Part shown: positions 1 through 5,570 of the stretch, one piece after another
How the letters are laid out: each line of letters begins with the position of its first letter
How positions within the stretch are numbered: the stretch's first letter is position 1
Assembly: GCA_004554105.1 (NCBI GenBank)
Contig: SFNW01000082.1
Span: 1-8,493 of the forward strand
From: Clostridiales bacterium
GTDB lineage: Bacteria > Bacillota > Clostridia > Oscillospirales > CAG-272
Direction of reading: 5' to 3'
Length of the DNA stretch: 8,493 bases
Notes under the pieces: model-generated
The model's input: the letters and a program-made list of their open reading frames with translations, nothing else
Database searches by the model: none
Told to the model about the DNA's origin: nothing
Translations under genes and position numbers: made by a program

Positions 1-249
1 CCGGACACCCGTGCGAAGGACCTGACCGAGGCCGAAATCGCAAAGCTCCGTGATGAGATCGAAGCGCACTACACCGTCGAGGGCGACCTGCGCCGCGACG
101 TTGCGCTCAACATCAAGAATATGGTAGAAATCAACTGCTACCGCGGCATTCGTCACAGAAAGGGTCTGCCGGTAAGAGGGCAGCGCACCAAGACCAATGC
201 CAGAACGCGCAAGGGTCCCGCAAAGACCATCGCGAACAAGAAGAAGTAA
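1..249 (+). CDS. rpsM: 30S ribosomal protein S13, 3' part (5' end outside window)
   Basis: S13 sits in the head of the 30S subunit, contacts tRNA and forms inter-subunit bridges. Frame 1 is open from the first base and gives 82 residues before TAA. The C-terminal half carries the S13 hallmark GIRHRKGLPVRGQ, then a basic NARTRKGP stretch and a lysine-rich end (ANKKK), which is the flexible tail that reaches the tRNA sites. Compared with the usual length of about 121 residues, roughly the first 40 are missing beyond the window edge. It is followed after 17 bp by rpsK, as in the alpha operon of most Firmicutes. Identification is secure. Only the start cannot be placed. Confidence 0.97.
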   Translation, partial: PDTRAKDLTEAEIAKLRDEIEAHYTVEGDLRRDVALNIKNMVEINCYRGIRHRKGLPVRGQRTKTNARTRKGPAKTIANKKK

Positions 250-266
250 AGGAGTGATAACGAAAG

Positions 267-659
267 ATGGCTAAGGTAGTTAAGAAGGTTATCAAGCGCC
301 GCGAGCGCAAGAACGTTGAAAAAGGCGCAGCGCATATCCAGTCGACCTTTAACAACACGATCATCACGATCACCGATACCGAGGGCAACGCCGTATCGTG
401 GGCTTCCGCCGGCGAGCTTGGCTTCAAGGGTTCGAGAAAGTCTACTCCTTACGCAGCGCAGACCGCTGCAGAGCAGGCAGGTAAGATTGCCGTTGACCAT
501 GGTATGAAGACGGTTGAGGTTTACGTTAAGGGACCCGGTTCGGGACGCGAATCCGCAATCCGCGCACTGCAGACGGTCGGCCTTGACATCACGCTGATCA
601 AGGACGTTACCCCGATTCCGCACAACGGTTGCCGTCCGCCCAAGCGCAGACGCGTGTGA
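267..659 (+). CDS. rpsK: 30S ribosomal protein S11
   Basis: S11 is a 30S platform protein next to the E site and the mRNA exit path. The 130-residue product has the family's usual length. It begins with a basic segment (MAKVVKKVIKRRERKN), continues with the conserved HIQSTFNNTIITITD core and STPYAAQ, and ends with the diagnostic TPIPHNGCRPPKRRRV tail. AGGAG at 250-254, overlapping the end of rpsM, serves as ribosome binding site about 12 bases before the ATG. It lies 17 bp after rpsM and 22 bp before rpsD, so co-transcription and likely translational coupling are expected. Confidence 0.98.
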   Translation: MAKVVKKVIKRRERKNVEKGAAHIQSTFNNTIITITDTEGNAVSWASAGELGFKGSRKSTPYAAQTAAEQAGKIAVDHGMKTVEVYVKGPGSGRESAIRALQTVGLDITLIKDVTPIPHNGCRPPKRRRV

Positions 660-681
660 TTTTTGAAGGAGGTATAACAAA

Positions 682-1305
682 ATGGCAAGATATACAGGCC
701 CTGTTTGCAGAATGTGCCGCAGAGAAGGCGTTAAGCTGTATCTGAAGGGCGAGCGCTGCACGTCCGGTAAGTGCTCGATTGACCGCAGAGCAAAGGTTCC
801 GGGTCAGCACGCCGACGCACGCAAGAAGGTCGGCGAATACGGTATGCATCTCCGTGAGAAGCAGAAGGTCAGAAGATACTACGGCATTCAGGAGAAGCAG
901 TTCAGAAACTACTTCGACATGGCAGCAAAGGCGGGCATGACCGGTGAGAACCTGCTCACGATTCTTGAATCCCGTTTTGACAATGTCGTTTACAGAATGG
1001 GTATGGCAGAAAGCCGCGCCGAAGCGCGTCAGCTTGTTCTGCACAATCATTTCCGCATCAACGGTAAGAAGGCGAATATCCCCTCGCTTCTCGTAAAGGT
1101 CGGCGACGTCATCACCGTCAGCGAAAACAGCACCGACAGCGCGAAGATCAAGGAGCTTCTCGAGGGCTTGGCGTCGCACATTTCTCCGAAGTGGCTGGAC
1201 GTCAACAAGGAAAACGGCACGGCTAAGGTCGTTGCGCTGCCCACGAAGGAAGATATCGACTTCGAGATCAACGAGCAGCTTATCGTCGAGTTCTATTCCA
1301 AATAA
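682..1305 (+). CDS. rpsD: 30S ribosomal protein S4, zinc-binding type
   Basis: S4 is a primary 16S rRNA-binding protein that nucleates assembly of the 30S body. In several bacteria it also represses ribosomal genes by binding mRNA. The 207 residues match the normal length. The N-terminus has four cysteines, C9, C12, C26 and C31 (CxxC-x13-CxxxxC), the zinc-binding arrangement of the C+ form of S4. The S4 RNA-binding fold runs from about residue 97 (LESRFDNVVYRMG, AEARQLVLHNHFRINGKK) to about 155. A strong AAGGAGG at 666-672 lies 9 bases before the ATG. In Bacillus subtilis rpsD is a separate gene. Its place here between rpsK and rpoA is the clostridial and proteobacterial order. It is followed by an unusually long, structured gap before rpoA. 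Confidence 0.98.
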   Translation: MARYTGPVCRMCRREGVKLYLKGERCTSGKCSIDRRAKVPGQHADARKKVGEYGMHLREKQKVRRYYGIQEKQFRNYFDMAAKAGMTGENLLTILESRFDNVVYRMGMAESRAEARQLVLHNHFRINGKKANIPSLLVKVGDVITVSENSTDSAKIKELLEGLASHISPKWLDVNKENGTAKVVALPTKEDIDFEINEQLIVEFYSK

Positions 1306-1306
1306 T

Positions 1307-1361
1307 CCGCCTCCGATGTATGCGTTCATCGGGGCGGTGCTTCGGGCGAACGTATGCGTTC
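1307..1361 (+). promoter_or_regulatory. Structured rpsD-rpoA intergenic RNA with competing hairpins
   Basis: Two bases after the rpsD stop codon, CCGCC-T-CCGATG (1307-1318) pairs with CATCGG-GGCGG (1327-1337). This gives 11 base pairs with one bulged T and an 8-base loop. The loop and 3' arm include part of GTATGCGTTCA (1318-1328), which is repeated exactly at 1352-1362. An alternative stem, ATGCGTTC (1320-1327) with GAACGTAT (1348-1355, one G-U), excludes the first. A small hairpin GAACG-TATG-CGTTC (1348-1361) excludes that second one. No T-run follows, so this is not a simple intrinsic terminator. The pairings are read directly. A role in tuning rpoA and rplQ against rpsD, through S4 binding or mRNA processing, is inference. 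Confidence 0.5.
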
Positions 1362-1432
1362 AGTGCAAATTCCCCGCCCCTTTGGGGTATGAAAGAAAGA
1401 TTGCATAATTTGAGTTTCAAGGAGGGTACGAA

Positions 1433-2401
1433 ATGATTGAAATAGAAAAGCCCAATATCAGCATGGTTGACGTCAGCGAGGACGGCAGTGAGGGTACTTT
1501 CGTCGTCGAGCCGCTCGAGAGAGGCTACGGCACGACGCTCGGCAACTCTCTGCGCAGAGTTCTGCTCAGTTCGCTCCCCGGCGTTGCGGTATGCAGCATC
1601 AAAATTGACGGCGTACTGCATGAGATTTCGACCGTGTCCGGCGTAAAGGAAGATGTCACCGAGATCGTACTCAATGTCAAGGGTATCGTTGCGAAGCTCT
1701 ATTCGCAGACGCCCAAGACGGTTGTTATCGACGTGACCGGCGCTTGCGAAGTGACCGCGGGCGATATTGCCTCCGACGCCGATATTGAAATTCTCAACCC
1801 CGAGCATCATATCGCGACCGTCGTCGAGAACGCGCGCTTCTACATGGAGTTGACGTTTGACCACGGCAGAGGATATGTTTCTCAGGAAAAGAATAAGCAG
1901 GCGTACAACGCCGCAACACAGACCGGCGCGCCGATCGGCCTGATTTTCACCGACTCGATCTACACCCCCGTGTACAAAGCACAGTACACCGTGGAGAATA
2001 CCCGTGTCGGCAACATCACGGACTACGACAAGCTCACGCTTGCCGTGAAGACGAACGGTACGATTTCCGCAAAGGAAGCGATTTCGCTTGCTGCCAAGAT
2101 ACTCAACGAGCATCTCAACTTGTTTGTCAACATGTCAGATGAGGCAAAGAAGACCGAGATCATGGTCGAACGCAAGGAGACCATCAGAGATAGAGTTCTT
2201 GAGATGACCATTGAAGATCTTGACCTGTCCGTGCGCAGCTTCAACTGCCTGAAGCGCGCGGGCATCAATACGGTTGAGGACCTTACGAACCGCACCGAGA
2301 GTGAAATGATTAAAGTCAAGAACCTCGGTAAGAAATCGCTTGAGGAAGTTATCCACAAGCTTCAGGGACTCGGACTCGAGCTGAAGCACGAGGAAGAGTA
2401 A
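1433..2401 (+). CDS. rpoA: DNA-directed RNA polymerase alpha subunit
   Basis: Alpha dimerises to seed assembly of beta and beta', and its C-terminal domain contacts UP elements and activators. The 322 residues are full length (314 in B. subtilis, 329 in E. coli). The N-terminal domain (about 1-230) has the assembly motif LGNSLRRVLLSSLPG at residues 36-50, including the R41-R42 pair. The C-terminal domain (about 250-315) has FNCLKRAGINTVEDL from residue 270, followed by KNLGKKSLEEV, the helix-hairpin-helix DNA-binding part. AAGGAGG at 1419-1425 supports the ATG. It is 127 bp after rpsD and 45 bp before rplQ. The upstream gap shows a CATAAT at 1404-1409 without a convincing -35, so I do not call a separate promoter. 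Confidence 0.98.
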   Translation: MIEIEKPNISMVDVSEDGSEGTFVVEPLERGYGTTLGNSLRRVLLSSLPGVAVCSIKIDGVLHEISTVSGVKEDVTEIVLNVKGIVAKLYSQTPKTVVIDVTGACEVTAGDIASDADIEILNPEHHIATVVENARFYMELTFDHGRGYVSQEKNKQAYNAATQTGAPIGLIFTDSIYTPVYKAQYTVENTRVGNITDYDKLTLAVKTNGTISAKEAISLAAKILNEHLNLFVNMSDEAKKTEIMVERKETIRDRVLEMTIEDLDLSVRSFNCLKRAGINTVEDLTNRTESEMIKVKNLGKKSLEEVIHKLQGLGLELKHEEE

Positions 2402-2446
2402 TTCAGAGGCGCAAAGGCGCTTAAAGACTATAAGGAGGGAACTATA

Positions 2447-2911
2447 ATGCCCGGAACAAGAAAGCTCGGCAGAACGTCTGACCATAGAAAAGCTATGCTC
2501 AGAGGTATGGTCACCTATCTGCTTGAAAACGGTTCTGTTGAGACGACTCTCACCAGAGCAAAAGAAGTTAAGCCGCTTGCCGAAAAGATGATTACGCTCG
2601 GCAAGAAGAATACGCTGGCTGCACGCCGTCAGGCATTGGCATTCATCACGAAGGAGAGCGTCGTAAAGAAACTGTTCGATACGATTGCACCCGAGTATGC
2701 AGACCGCAACGGCGGTTACACGCAGATCTTCAAGATCGGTCCCCGCAGAGGCGACGCGGCTGAGATGGCGATTATCCGCCTTGTCCCCGCTGCCGCTCCC
2801 GCAGAGCCGGAGAAGCCTGCGAAGAAGGCTGCCAAGAAGCCCGCAAAGGCTGCAAAGACCGAAGCGGCTGAAAAGGCTGCCGATGAGGCGCCCGCTGCAG
2901 ACGCAGAGTAA
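2447..2911 (+). CDS. rplQ: 50S ribosomal protein L17 with Ala/Lys-rich C-terminal extension
   Basis: L17 is a 50S protein located near the peptide exit tunnel opening. Residues 1 to about 114 are a canonical L17: RKLGRTSDHRKAMLRGMVTYL near the start, then RAKEVKPLAEKMITLGK, and the closing GPRRGDAAEMAIIRLV. Residues 115-154 add about 40 residues made mostly of Ala, Lys, Pro and Glu (KKAAKKPAKAAK and similar), which looks disordered. B. subtilis L17 is about 120 residues, so this tail is an addition. AAGGAGG at 2432-2438 lies 8 bases before the ATG. The stop codon falls 7 bases before the terminator stem, so this is the last gene of the operon. Confidence 0.97.
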   Translation: MPGTRKLGRTSDHRKAMLRGMVTYLLENGSVETTLTRAKEVKPLAEKMITLGKKNTLAARRQALAFITKESVVKKLFDTIAPEYADRNGGYTQIFKIGPRRGDAAEMAIIRLVPAAAPAEPEKPAKKAAKKPAKAAKTEAAEKAADEAPAADAE

Positions 2912-2918
2912 TTTACAC

Positions 2919-2950
2919 AAAAAGCACGGTACTTTTACCGTGCTTTTTTT
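2919..2950 (+). terminator. Intrinsic terminator of the alpha operon
   Basis: AAAAAGCACGGTA (2919-2931) pairs perfectly with TACCGTGCTTTTT (2936-2948) around a CTTT loop, and the T-run extends to 2950. Flanking ACAC (2915-2918) and GTGT (2951-2954) could lengthen the stem. Because an A-run precedes the stem, the structure would also work as a terminator on the minus strand. It sits 8 bases after the rplQ stop and ends the ribosomal operon. Confidence 0.95.
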
Positions 2951-2978
2951 GTGTTCTTCCGATTTTTTTCGTCGGGAA

Positions 2979-3007
2979 TTGACAAACCGCTCGGGACAGT
3001 ATAAAAT
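2979..3007 (+). promoter_or_regulatory. Sigma-A promoter for the EamA transporter gene
   Basis: A consensus -35 TTGACA (2979-2984) is separated by 17 bp from TAAAAT (3002-3007), which matches 5 of 6 bases of TATAAT. An overlapping TATAAA at 3000-3005 would give a 15-bp spacer and is less favourable. Transcription would start near 3014, leaving a leader of about 48 bases. That leader contains a small GAAAG-GCGT-CTTTC hairpin at 3026-3039. The promoter lies directly after the operon terminator, so the transporter gene is an independent unit. Confidence 0.85.
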
Positions 3008-3061
3008 GGAGAGGTCATTTTCAGGGAAAGGCGTCTTTCGCAAAGGCTCAGTTTTAGTATT

Positions 3062-3955
3062 ATGAAGAAAAACAGCATGACTTCGATTCTCATTCTCTTT
3101 TTGACGGCGATTATCTGGGGCTTCGCATTTCCGTTTCAACTGCAGGGCGGCAATGCGCTCGGCGCGTTTTGGTTTAACTGCATTCGCTACTTTATCGGCG
3201 TAGTCTCGCTGATTCCCGTCATTCTGATTTTCGAGCGCGAGCCGCATGATACGGCAAAACTTCGCCGCACGGTCGGCAGCGGCGCACTCTGCGGCGTGAT
3301 TCTGTTTGTTGCGACGACCTTGCAGCAGCTCGGTATGCAGGCGACGCAGAGTGCCGGCAAGACCGGCTTTATCACCGGACTTTACATGGTGTTCGTTCCG
3401 TTCTGCGGCGTCTTTATGCACCGTCGTATCCGCATCGAGGCTTGGCTCGGCGCTTTGGTCGCCGTGGTCGGGCTGTACTTCGTCAGCTTTCAGAGCGGCA
3501 GCGCGGCGTTTCAGGTCGGCGACCTGATTACGCTCTGCGGCGCACTGTTCTGGACGGCGCATATCGTGGCGATTGACAAGTTTGCCGACGGCACAAGCCC
3601 GATCAAGTTCTCACTGTCGCAGTTCGTTTCCTGCGGTATCCTCTGCGGCATCTTTGCGCTGATTCTGCGCGAGCCGATCGGTTTTGACCTGATTCGCGCG
3701 GGCACCGTGCCGCTGCTCTACTGCGGCATCATGTCGGTCGGCGTCGCCTATACCTGCCAGGTCATCGGGCAGCGCGGCACAGAGCCTGCGCTCGCTTCGA
3801 TTATCCTTTGCACCGAGTCGGTCTTTTCGGCAGTCGGCGGTTGGCTGATTCTCAAGGAAAACCTCGGTCTGCGCGGCTATCTCGGCTGTGCGCTGATGTT
3901 TGCGGGTATCATTCTCTCGCAGCTCAAAATTTTCAAAGCCAAAGAAGCAAAGTAA
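3062..3955 (+). CDS. EamA/DMT-family membrane transporter
   Basis: The 297-residue protein has the size and pattern of a drug/metabolite transporter superfamily member: two EamA repeats and about ten membrane helices (roughly 7-24, 36-57, 74-92, 100-118, 126-143, 152-170, 183-200, 212-230, 244-263, 271-290). The first helix carries the family-typical AIIWGFAFPFQ. The end of repeat 2 has the usual EPALASIILCTESVFSAVGGWLILKE-type segment, then a lysine-rich cytoplasmic tail. Family members export or import amino acids, nucleotides or other small metabolites. The substrate cannot be read here. No good ribosome binding site precedes the ATG: the nearest AAAGG (3042-3046) is 15 bases away. ATG at 3077 (M6) is an alternative start with no better site. 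Confidence 0.9.
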   Translation: MKKNSMTSILILFLTAIIWGFAFPFQLQGGNALGAFWFNCIRYFIGVVSLIPVILIFEREPHDTAKLRRTVGSGALCGVILFVATTLQQLGMQATQSAGKTGFITGLYMVFVPFCGVFMHRRIRIEAWLGALVAVVGLYFVSFQSGSAAFQVGDLITLCGALFWTAHIVAIDKFADGTSPIKFSLSQFVSCGILCGIFALILREPIGFDLIRAGTVPLLYCGIMSVGVAYTCQVIGQRGTEPALASIILCTESVFSAVGGWLILKENLGLRGYLGCALMFAGIILSQLKIFKAKEAK

Positions 3956-3999
3956 GTTTCACACGGAGACGGGAATTTTGCGTATCCGGTCGTTTCAAT

Positions 4000-4159
4000 G
4001 CCTTCCCCCTTGGGGGAAGGTGTCAACGAAGTTGACGGATGAGGGTAGCCGTTCGCAGAACGGCGTCACCCCGGTCCCGACCGAACCCGCACAGACGGAC
4101 GTTTACGCATCCTACCCCTCATCAGTCGCTACGCGACAGCTTCCCCCAAGGGGGAAGCC
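4000..4159. repeat. 160-bp palindromic MITE/REP-like element, copy 1
   Basis: The element has imperfect terminal inverted repeats of nearly 50 bp. Each end is two hairpins. Left end: CCTTCCCCC/GGGGGAAGG (4001-4020), then GTCAAC-GAA-GTTGAC (4022-4036). Right end: GTCGC-TAC-GCGAC (4125-4137), then GCTTCCCCC-AA-GGGGGAAGC (4139-4158). Inside these, GATGAGGGTAG (4038-4048) pairs with CTACCCCTCATC (4112-4123) apart from one bulged C. The centre adds GCCGTTC-GCA-GAACGGC (4048-4064) and CGGT-CCCG-ACCG (4072-4083). There is no coding capacity, so if mobile it depends on a transposase elsewhere. I see no clear target-site duplication. It lies between the transporter gene and that gene's likely terminator. 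Confidence 0.75.
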
Positions 4160-4168
4160 TGTTTTTTT
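4139..4168 (+). terminator. Possible terminator formed by the right end of repeat copy 1
   Basis: GCTTCCCCC (4139-4147) pairs with GGGGGAAGC (4150-4158) and is followed by CTG and seven Ts (4162-4168). The AA loop is tight, so two pairs nearest it may open. The three-base offset of the T-run is slightly unfavourable but workable. It may end part of the transporter transcript ahead of the terminator at 4215. Confidence 0.5.
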
Positions 4169-4214
4169 GTCTTTCCAAGGCAAAAGCGAATGTTTCATAC
4201 TTTGTCGGTAATCC

Positions 4215-4244
4215 GAGGCGGGGATTTCCCGCCTCTTTATTTTT
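4215..4244 (+). terminator. Intrinsic terminator downstream of the transporter gene
   Basis: GAGGCGGG (4215-4222) pairs with CCCGCCTC (4228-4235) around a GATTT loop, followed directly by TTTATTTTT. This is a typical rho-independent terminator. Without repeat copy 1 it would lie about 100 bp after the transporter stop, so it was probably that gene's original terminator. Confidence 0.85.
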
Positions 4245-4313
4245 GTCTTCCGGAAATCACCATCGGGCGGGAGATTCCAAGGGGGTTCATGGTCGAAAAA
4301 TTTGTCGTCGTTC

Positions 4314-4425
4314 AGGCTCCCTCTTTGAGGGAGCTGTCACCGAAGGTGACTGAGGGAGTGCCTCCGTGCGTAAAGACTCCTTCCGTCACGACTTCGTCGT
4401 GCCACCTCCCTCGGGGAGGGAGGCT
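4314..4425. repeat. 112-bp palindromic MITE/REP-like element, copy 2
   Basis: This has the same two-hairpin-per-end design as copy 1 with different stem sequences. Left end: GCTCCCTC-TTT-GAGGGAGC (4316-4334), then GTCACC-GAA-GGTGAC (4336-4350). Right end: CACGAC-TTC-GTCGTG (4387-4401), then CCTCCCTC-GGG-GAGGGAGG (4405-4423). GGAGT (4355-4359) pairs with ACTCC (4376-4380) to close the centre. The outermost bases read AGGCTCCCTC on the left and, on the opposite strand, AGCCTCCCTC on the right. The first resembles the outer end of copy 1 (AGGCTTCCCC on the opposite strand). It has no coding capacity and no recognised target duplication, and it lies about 85 bp upstream of the sigma-E-like promoter. 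Confidence 0.75.
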
Positions 4426-4507
4426 ATATTTGTACGCGCAAATCGTGTTCTTTTTCGCGGTGGTGGTATGGGGCGGCGCCCCATTTCTCTTTTCGTTCCC
4501 GTTTCTC

Positions 4508-4535
4508 TCATATTTTGCGCGGTTTTGCATACAAT
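4508..4535 (+). promoter_or_regulatory. Sigma-E-like sporulation promoter upstream of the M50 gene pair
   Basis: TCATATT (4508-4514) and CATACAAT (4528-4535) fit the commonly cited B. subtilis sigma-E consensus (KMATATT and CATACAHT) at every position. The spacer is 13 bp, one or two shorter than usual. The position expected for a sigma-A -35 (CTCATA) does not match TTGACA, so a vegetative promoter is less likely. The next gene starts 45 bp downstream. Sigma E is the mother-cell factor of early sporulation, which fits an M50 protease gene resembling spoIVFB. Confidence 0.5.
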
Positions 4536-4579
4536 GGGGTCAGACGCGCAGAGCGCGGATTTCGGAGGGCGGTGATACT

Positions 4580-4894
4580 TTGGGCAATCGAATCGGACGC
4601 GAGGGCGCGGCGCTGATTGTGCTGACACTGGCACTTTGCGCAGTTTTTGCACTGTCGGTGCGTATGTATGACACACTGGAGGCGGAGACGGCGGACGGCG
4701 CACTTGCCGCAGCGGCAGACGCCGCACGCGGATTTTTGAGTGAAAACGAGGCGGTTGCCGCCTTTCTCGGCTTGACCGCCGAGTACGAGAACGCCGACGC
4801 CGACGCCGATGCGCAGGTCGATGAAGCCGCAGTGCGGGCAGCGGCGGCGGACTATATCGCACGCTACAACAAGATTTATGCGGAGCTTCGTTAG
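4580..4894 (+). CDS. Small single-pass membrane protein of unknown function, upstream partner of M50 protease
   Basis: I do not recognise this family. With a TTG start at 4580 the product is 104 residues: a short basic N-terminus (GNRIGRE), one hydrophobic helix at about 10-27, then an alanine-rich, acidic domain predicted outside the membrane (a run of alternating Ala/Asp near 73-79) ending in YNKIYAELR. TTG is chosen because GGAGG (4564-4568) and GGTGAT (4571-4576) precede it, no ATG or GTG occurs in frame between them and the gene, and an ATG start at residue 29 would remove the helix. The last 17 bp overlap the M50 gene, so translation is probably coupled. By position it could be a reduced counterpart of SpoIVFA, but it has no peptidase M23-like domain. 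That link is inference only. Confidence 0.65.
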   Translation: MGNRIGREGAALIVLTLALCAVFALSVRMYDTLEAETADGALAAAADAARGFLSENEAVAAFLGLTAEYENADADADAQVDEAAVRAAAADYIARYNKIYAELR

Positions 4895-5489
4895 CGCACT
4901 GCGCATTCTGCTTTGCGCACTGCCGATCGTGCTGCTCTGTACGGCGAGCGGGCGGCTGATGCTGCCGCTCGCCGCCGCCGTCTTTATCCACGAGTGCGCG
5001 CATCTTCTTACACTGCGGCTTGCCCATGGCAGGCTGCGCGGCTTTTGCGCCGCCCCCTTCGGACTGCGGCTTGAAATCGACGAAAACACGCTGTCGGCGG
5101 GCGGGGAAGCACTGGTCTCGGCGGCGGGCAGCGCGGCAAACCTGCTTTGCTTTCTGCTGTCGCTGCTGCTTTACCGCTTTTTTGCGGTCGATTTTCTGAC
5201 CTTCGGCATCATCAGCCTGCTTTCCGCCGGTCTGAATCTTCTGCCCGCCGAGCCGCTCGACGGCGGCAGACTGCTGTATCTGCTTCTTGCGCGGCGCACC
5301 GACCCGCTTCGCGCTTCGCGCATCACGTCGGGCGTTTCGTTTGTCTGCGCACTCATGGTTTTTCTCTTTTCCTCCTATTCGACGCTCACGGGCGGGCAGG
5401 GACTTTACGCCCTTTTGTTCTCGCTCTATCTTCTGCTCGTCGCCGCACGGGGCGCAGGGGTGATTTGCTCGTCAAAAAAGCGAGGATAA
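4878..5489 (+). CDS. M50-family (site-2-type) intramembrane metalloprotease, SpoIVFB-like
   Basis: M50 proteases cut substrates within the membrane using zinc held by two His and one Asp. The 203-residue protein has HECAH at residues 38-42 (HExxH) inside the second hydrophobic segment, and NLLPAEPLDGG at 120-130 with D128 as the expected third zinc ligand. About five or six hydrophobic helices fill the rest. B. subtilis SpoIVFB, which matures pro-sigma-K, is about 288 residues with a C-terminal CBS domain. This protein ends soon after its last helix (SSKKRG) and lacks one. ATG 4878 overlaps the upstream gene by 17 bp without its own ribosome binding site, so coupling is likely. The frame is open 23 codons further upstream, but that segment is arginine-rich and covered by the upstream gene. 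Membership in the M50 family is firm; a sporulation role is inferred. Confidence 0.85.
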   Translation: MRSFVSALRILLCALPIVLLCTASGRLMLPLAAAVFIHECAHLLTLRLAHGRLRGFCAAPFGLRLEIDENTLSAGGEALVSAAGSAANLLCFLLSLLLYRFFAVDFLTFGIISLLSAGLNLLPAEPLDGGRLLYLLLARRTDPLRASRITSGVSFVCALMVFLFSSYSTLTGGQGLYALLFSLYLLLVAARGAGVICSSKKRG

Positions 5490-5570
5490 CCGAGGATTTC
5501 GGAGAATATTTGAGGAAATTCAACATTTTTTCAAAAAAATCATGGCTCAAAAAGGTCAATCACGCCAAAA

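Larger units (their letters stand above)
3956..4579. other. 624-bp gene-free region with repeats, terminators and a promoter
   Basis: No convincing gene lies between the transporter stop and the next start. Frames that stay open through here give low-complexity, arginine- or serine-rich translations with no ribosome binding site, and they run through palindromes. The stretch holds two related inverted-repeat elements (4000-4159, 4314-4425), an intrinsic terminator between them (4215-4244) and a sigma-E-like promoter (4508-4535). I see nothing recognisable in 3956-3999, 4169-4214, 4245-4313 or 4426-4507. Confidence 0.8.

Noticed and set aside
607..1329. Long open frame on the minus strand across rpsD (and similar ones at 153-761, 1280-2113, 6062-6910, 6747-7694)
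   Set aside because: Antisense shadows of highly conserved genes, a result of GC-rich codon use. The translations show no recognisable domains and have no ribosome binding sites.
1372..1387. CCCC-TTT-GGGG hairpin before rpoA
   Set aside because: Only four strong pairs with a three-base loop and no T-run. Too weak to call a terminator or regulatory element on its own.
1401..1409. CATAAT as a possible -10 for a separate rpoA promoter
   Set aside because: The bases 17 bp upstream (TTTGGG) do not resemble TTGACA, and the extended TGn element is out of register.
2885..2950. Known L17 downstream element RNA after rplQ
   Set aside because: What follows rplQ is explained fully by a simple terminator hairpin. 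I cannot see the additional conserved stems expected of a separate structured RNA.
2135..3562. 475-residue minus-strand open frame spanning rpoA, rplQ, the terminator and the transporter gene
   Set aside because: It runs through two unrelated genes, a strong intrinsic terminator and a sigma-A promoter. Composition is charged and Cys/Leu-rich without a domain pattern.
4000..4425. CRISPR array or tRNA-like structure in the repeat region
   Set aside because: The repeats are inverted pairs of different lengths with no regular spacers, and no cloverleaf or TψC-type GTTCGAATC stretch is present.
3900..4579. Open frames across the repeat region, including the upstream part of the frame that leads into the small membrane protein
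   Set aside because: They translate palindromic repeats, lack start sites with ribosome binding sequences, and cross a terminator and a promoter.
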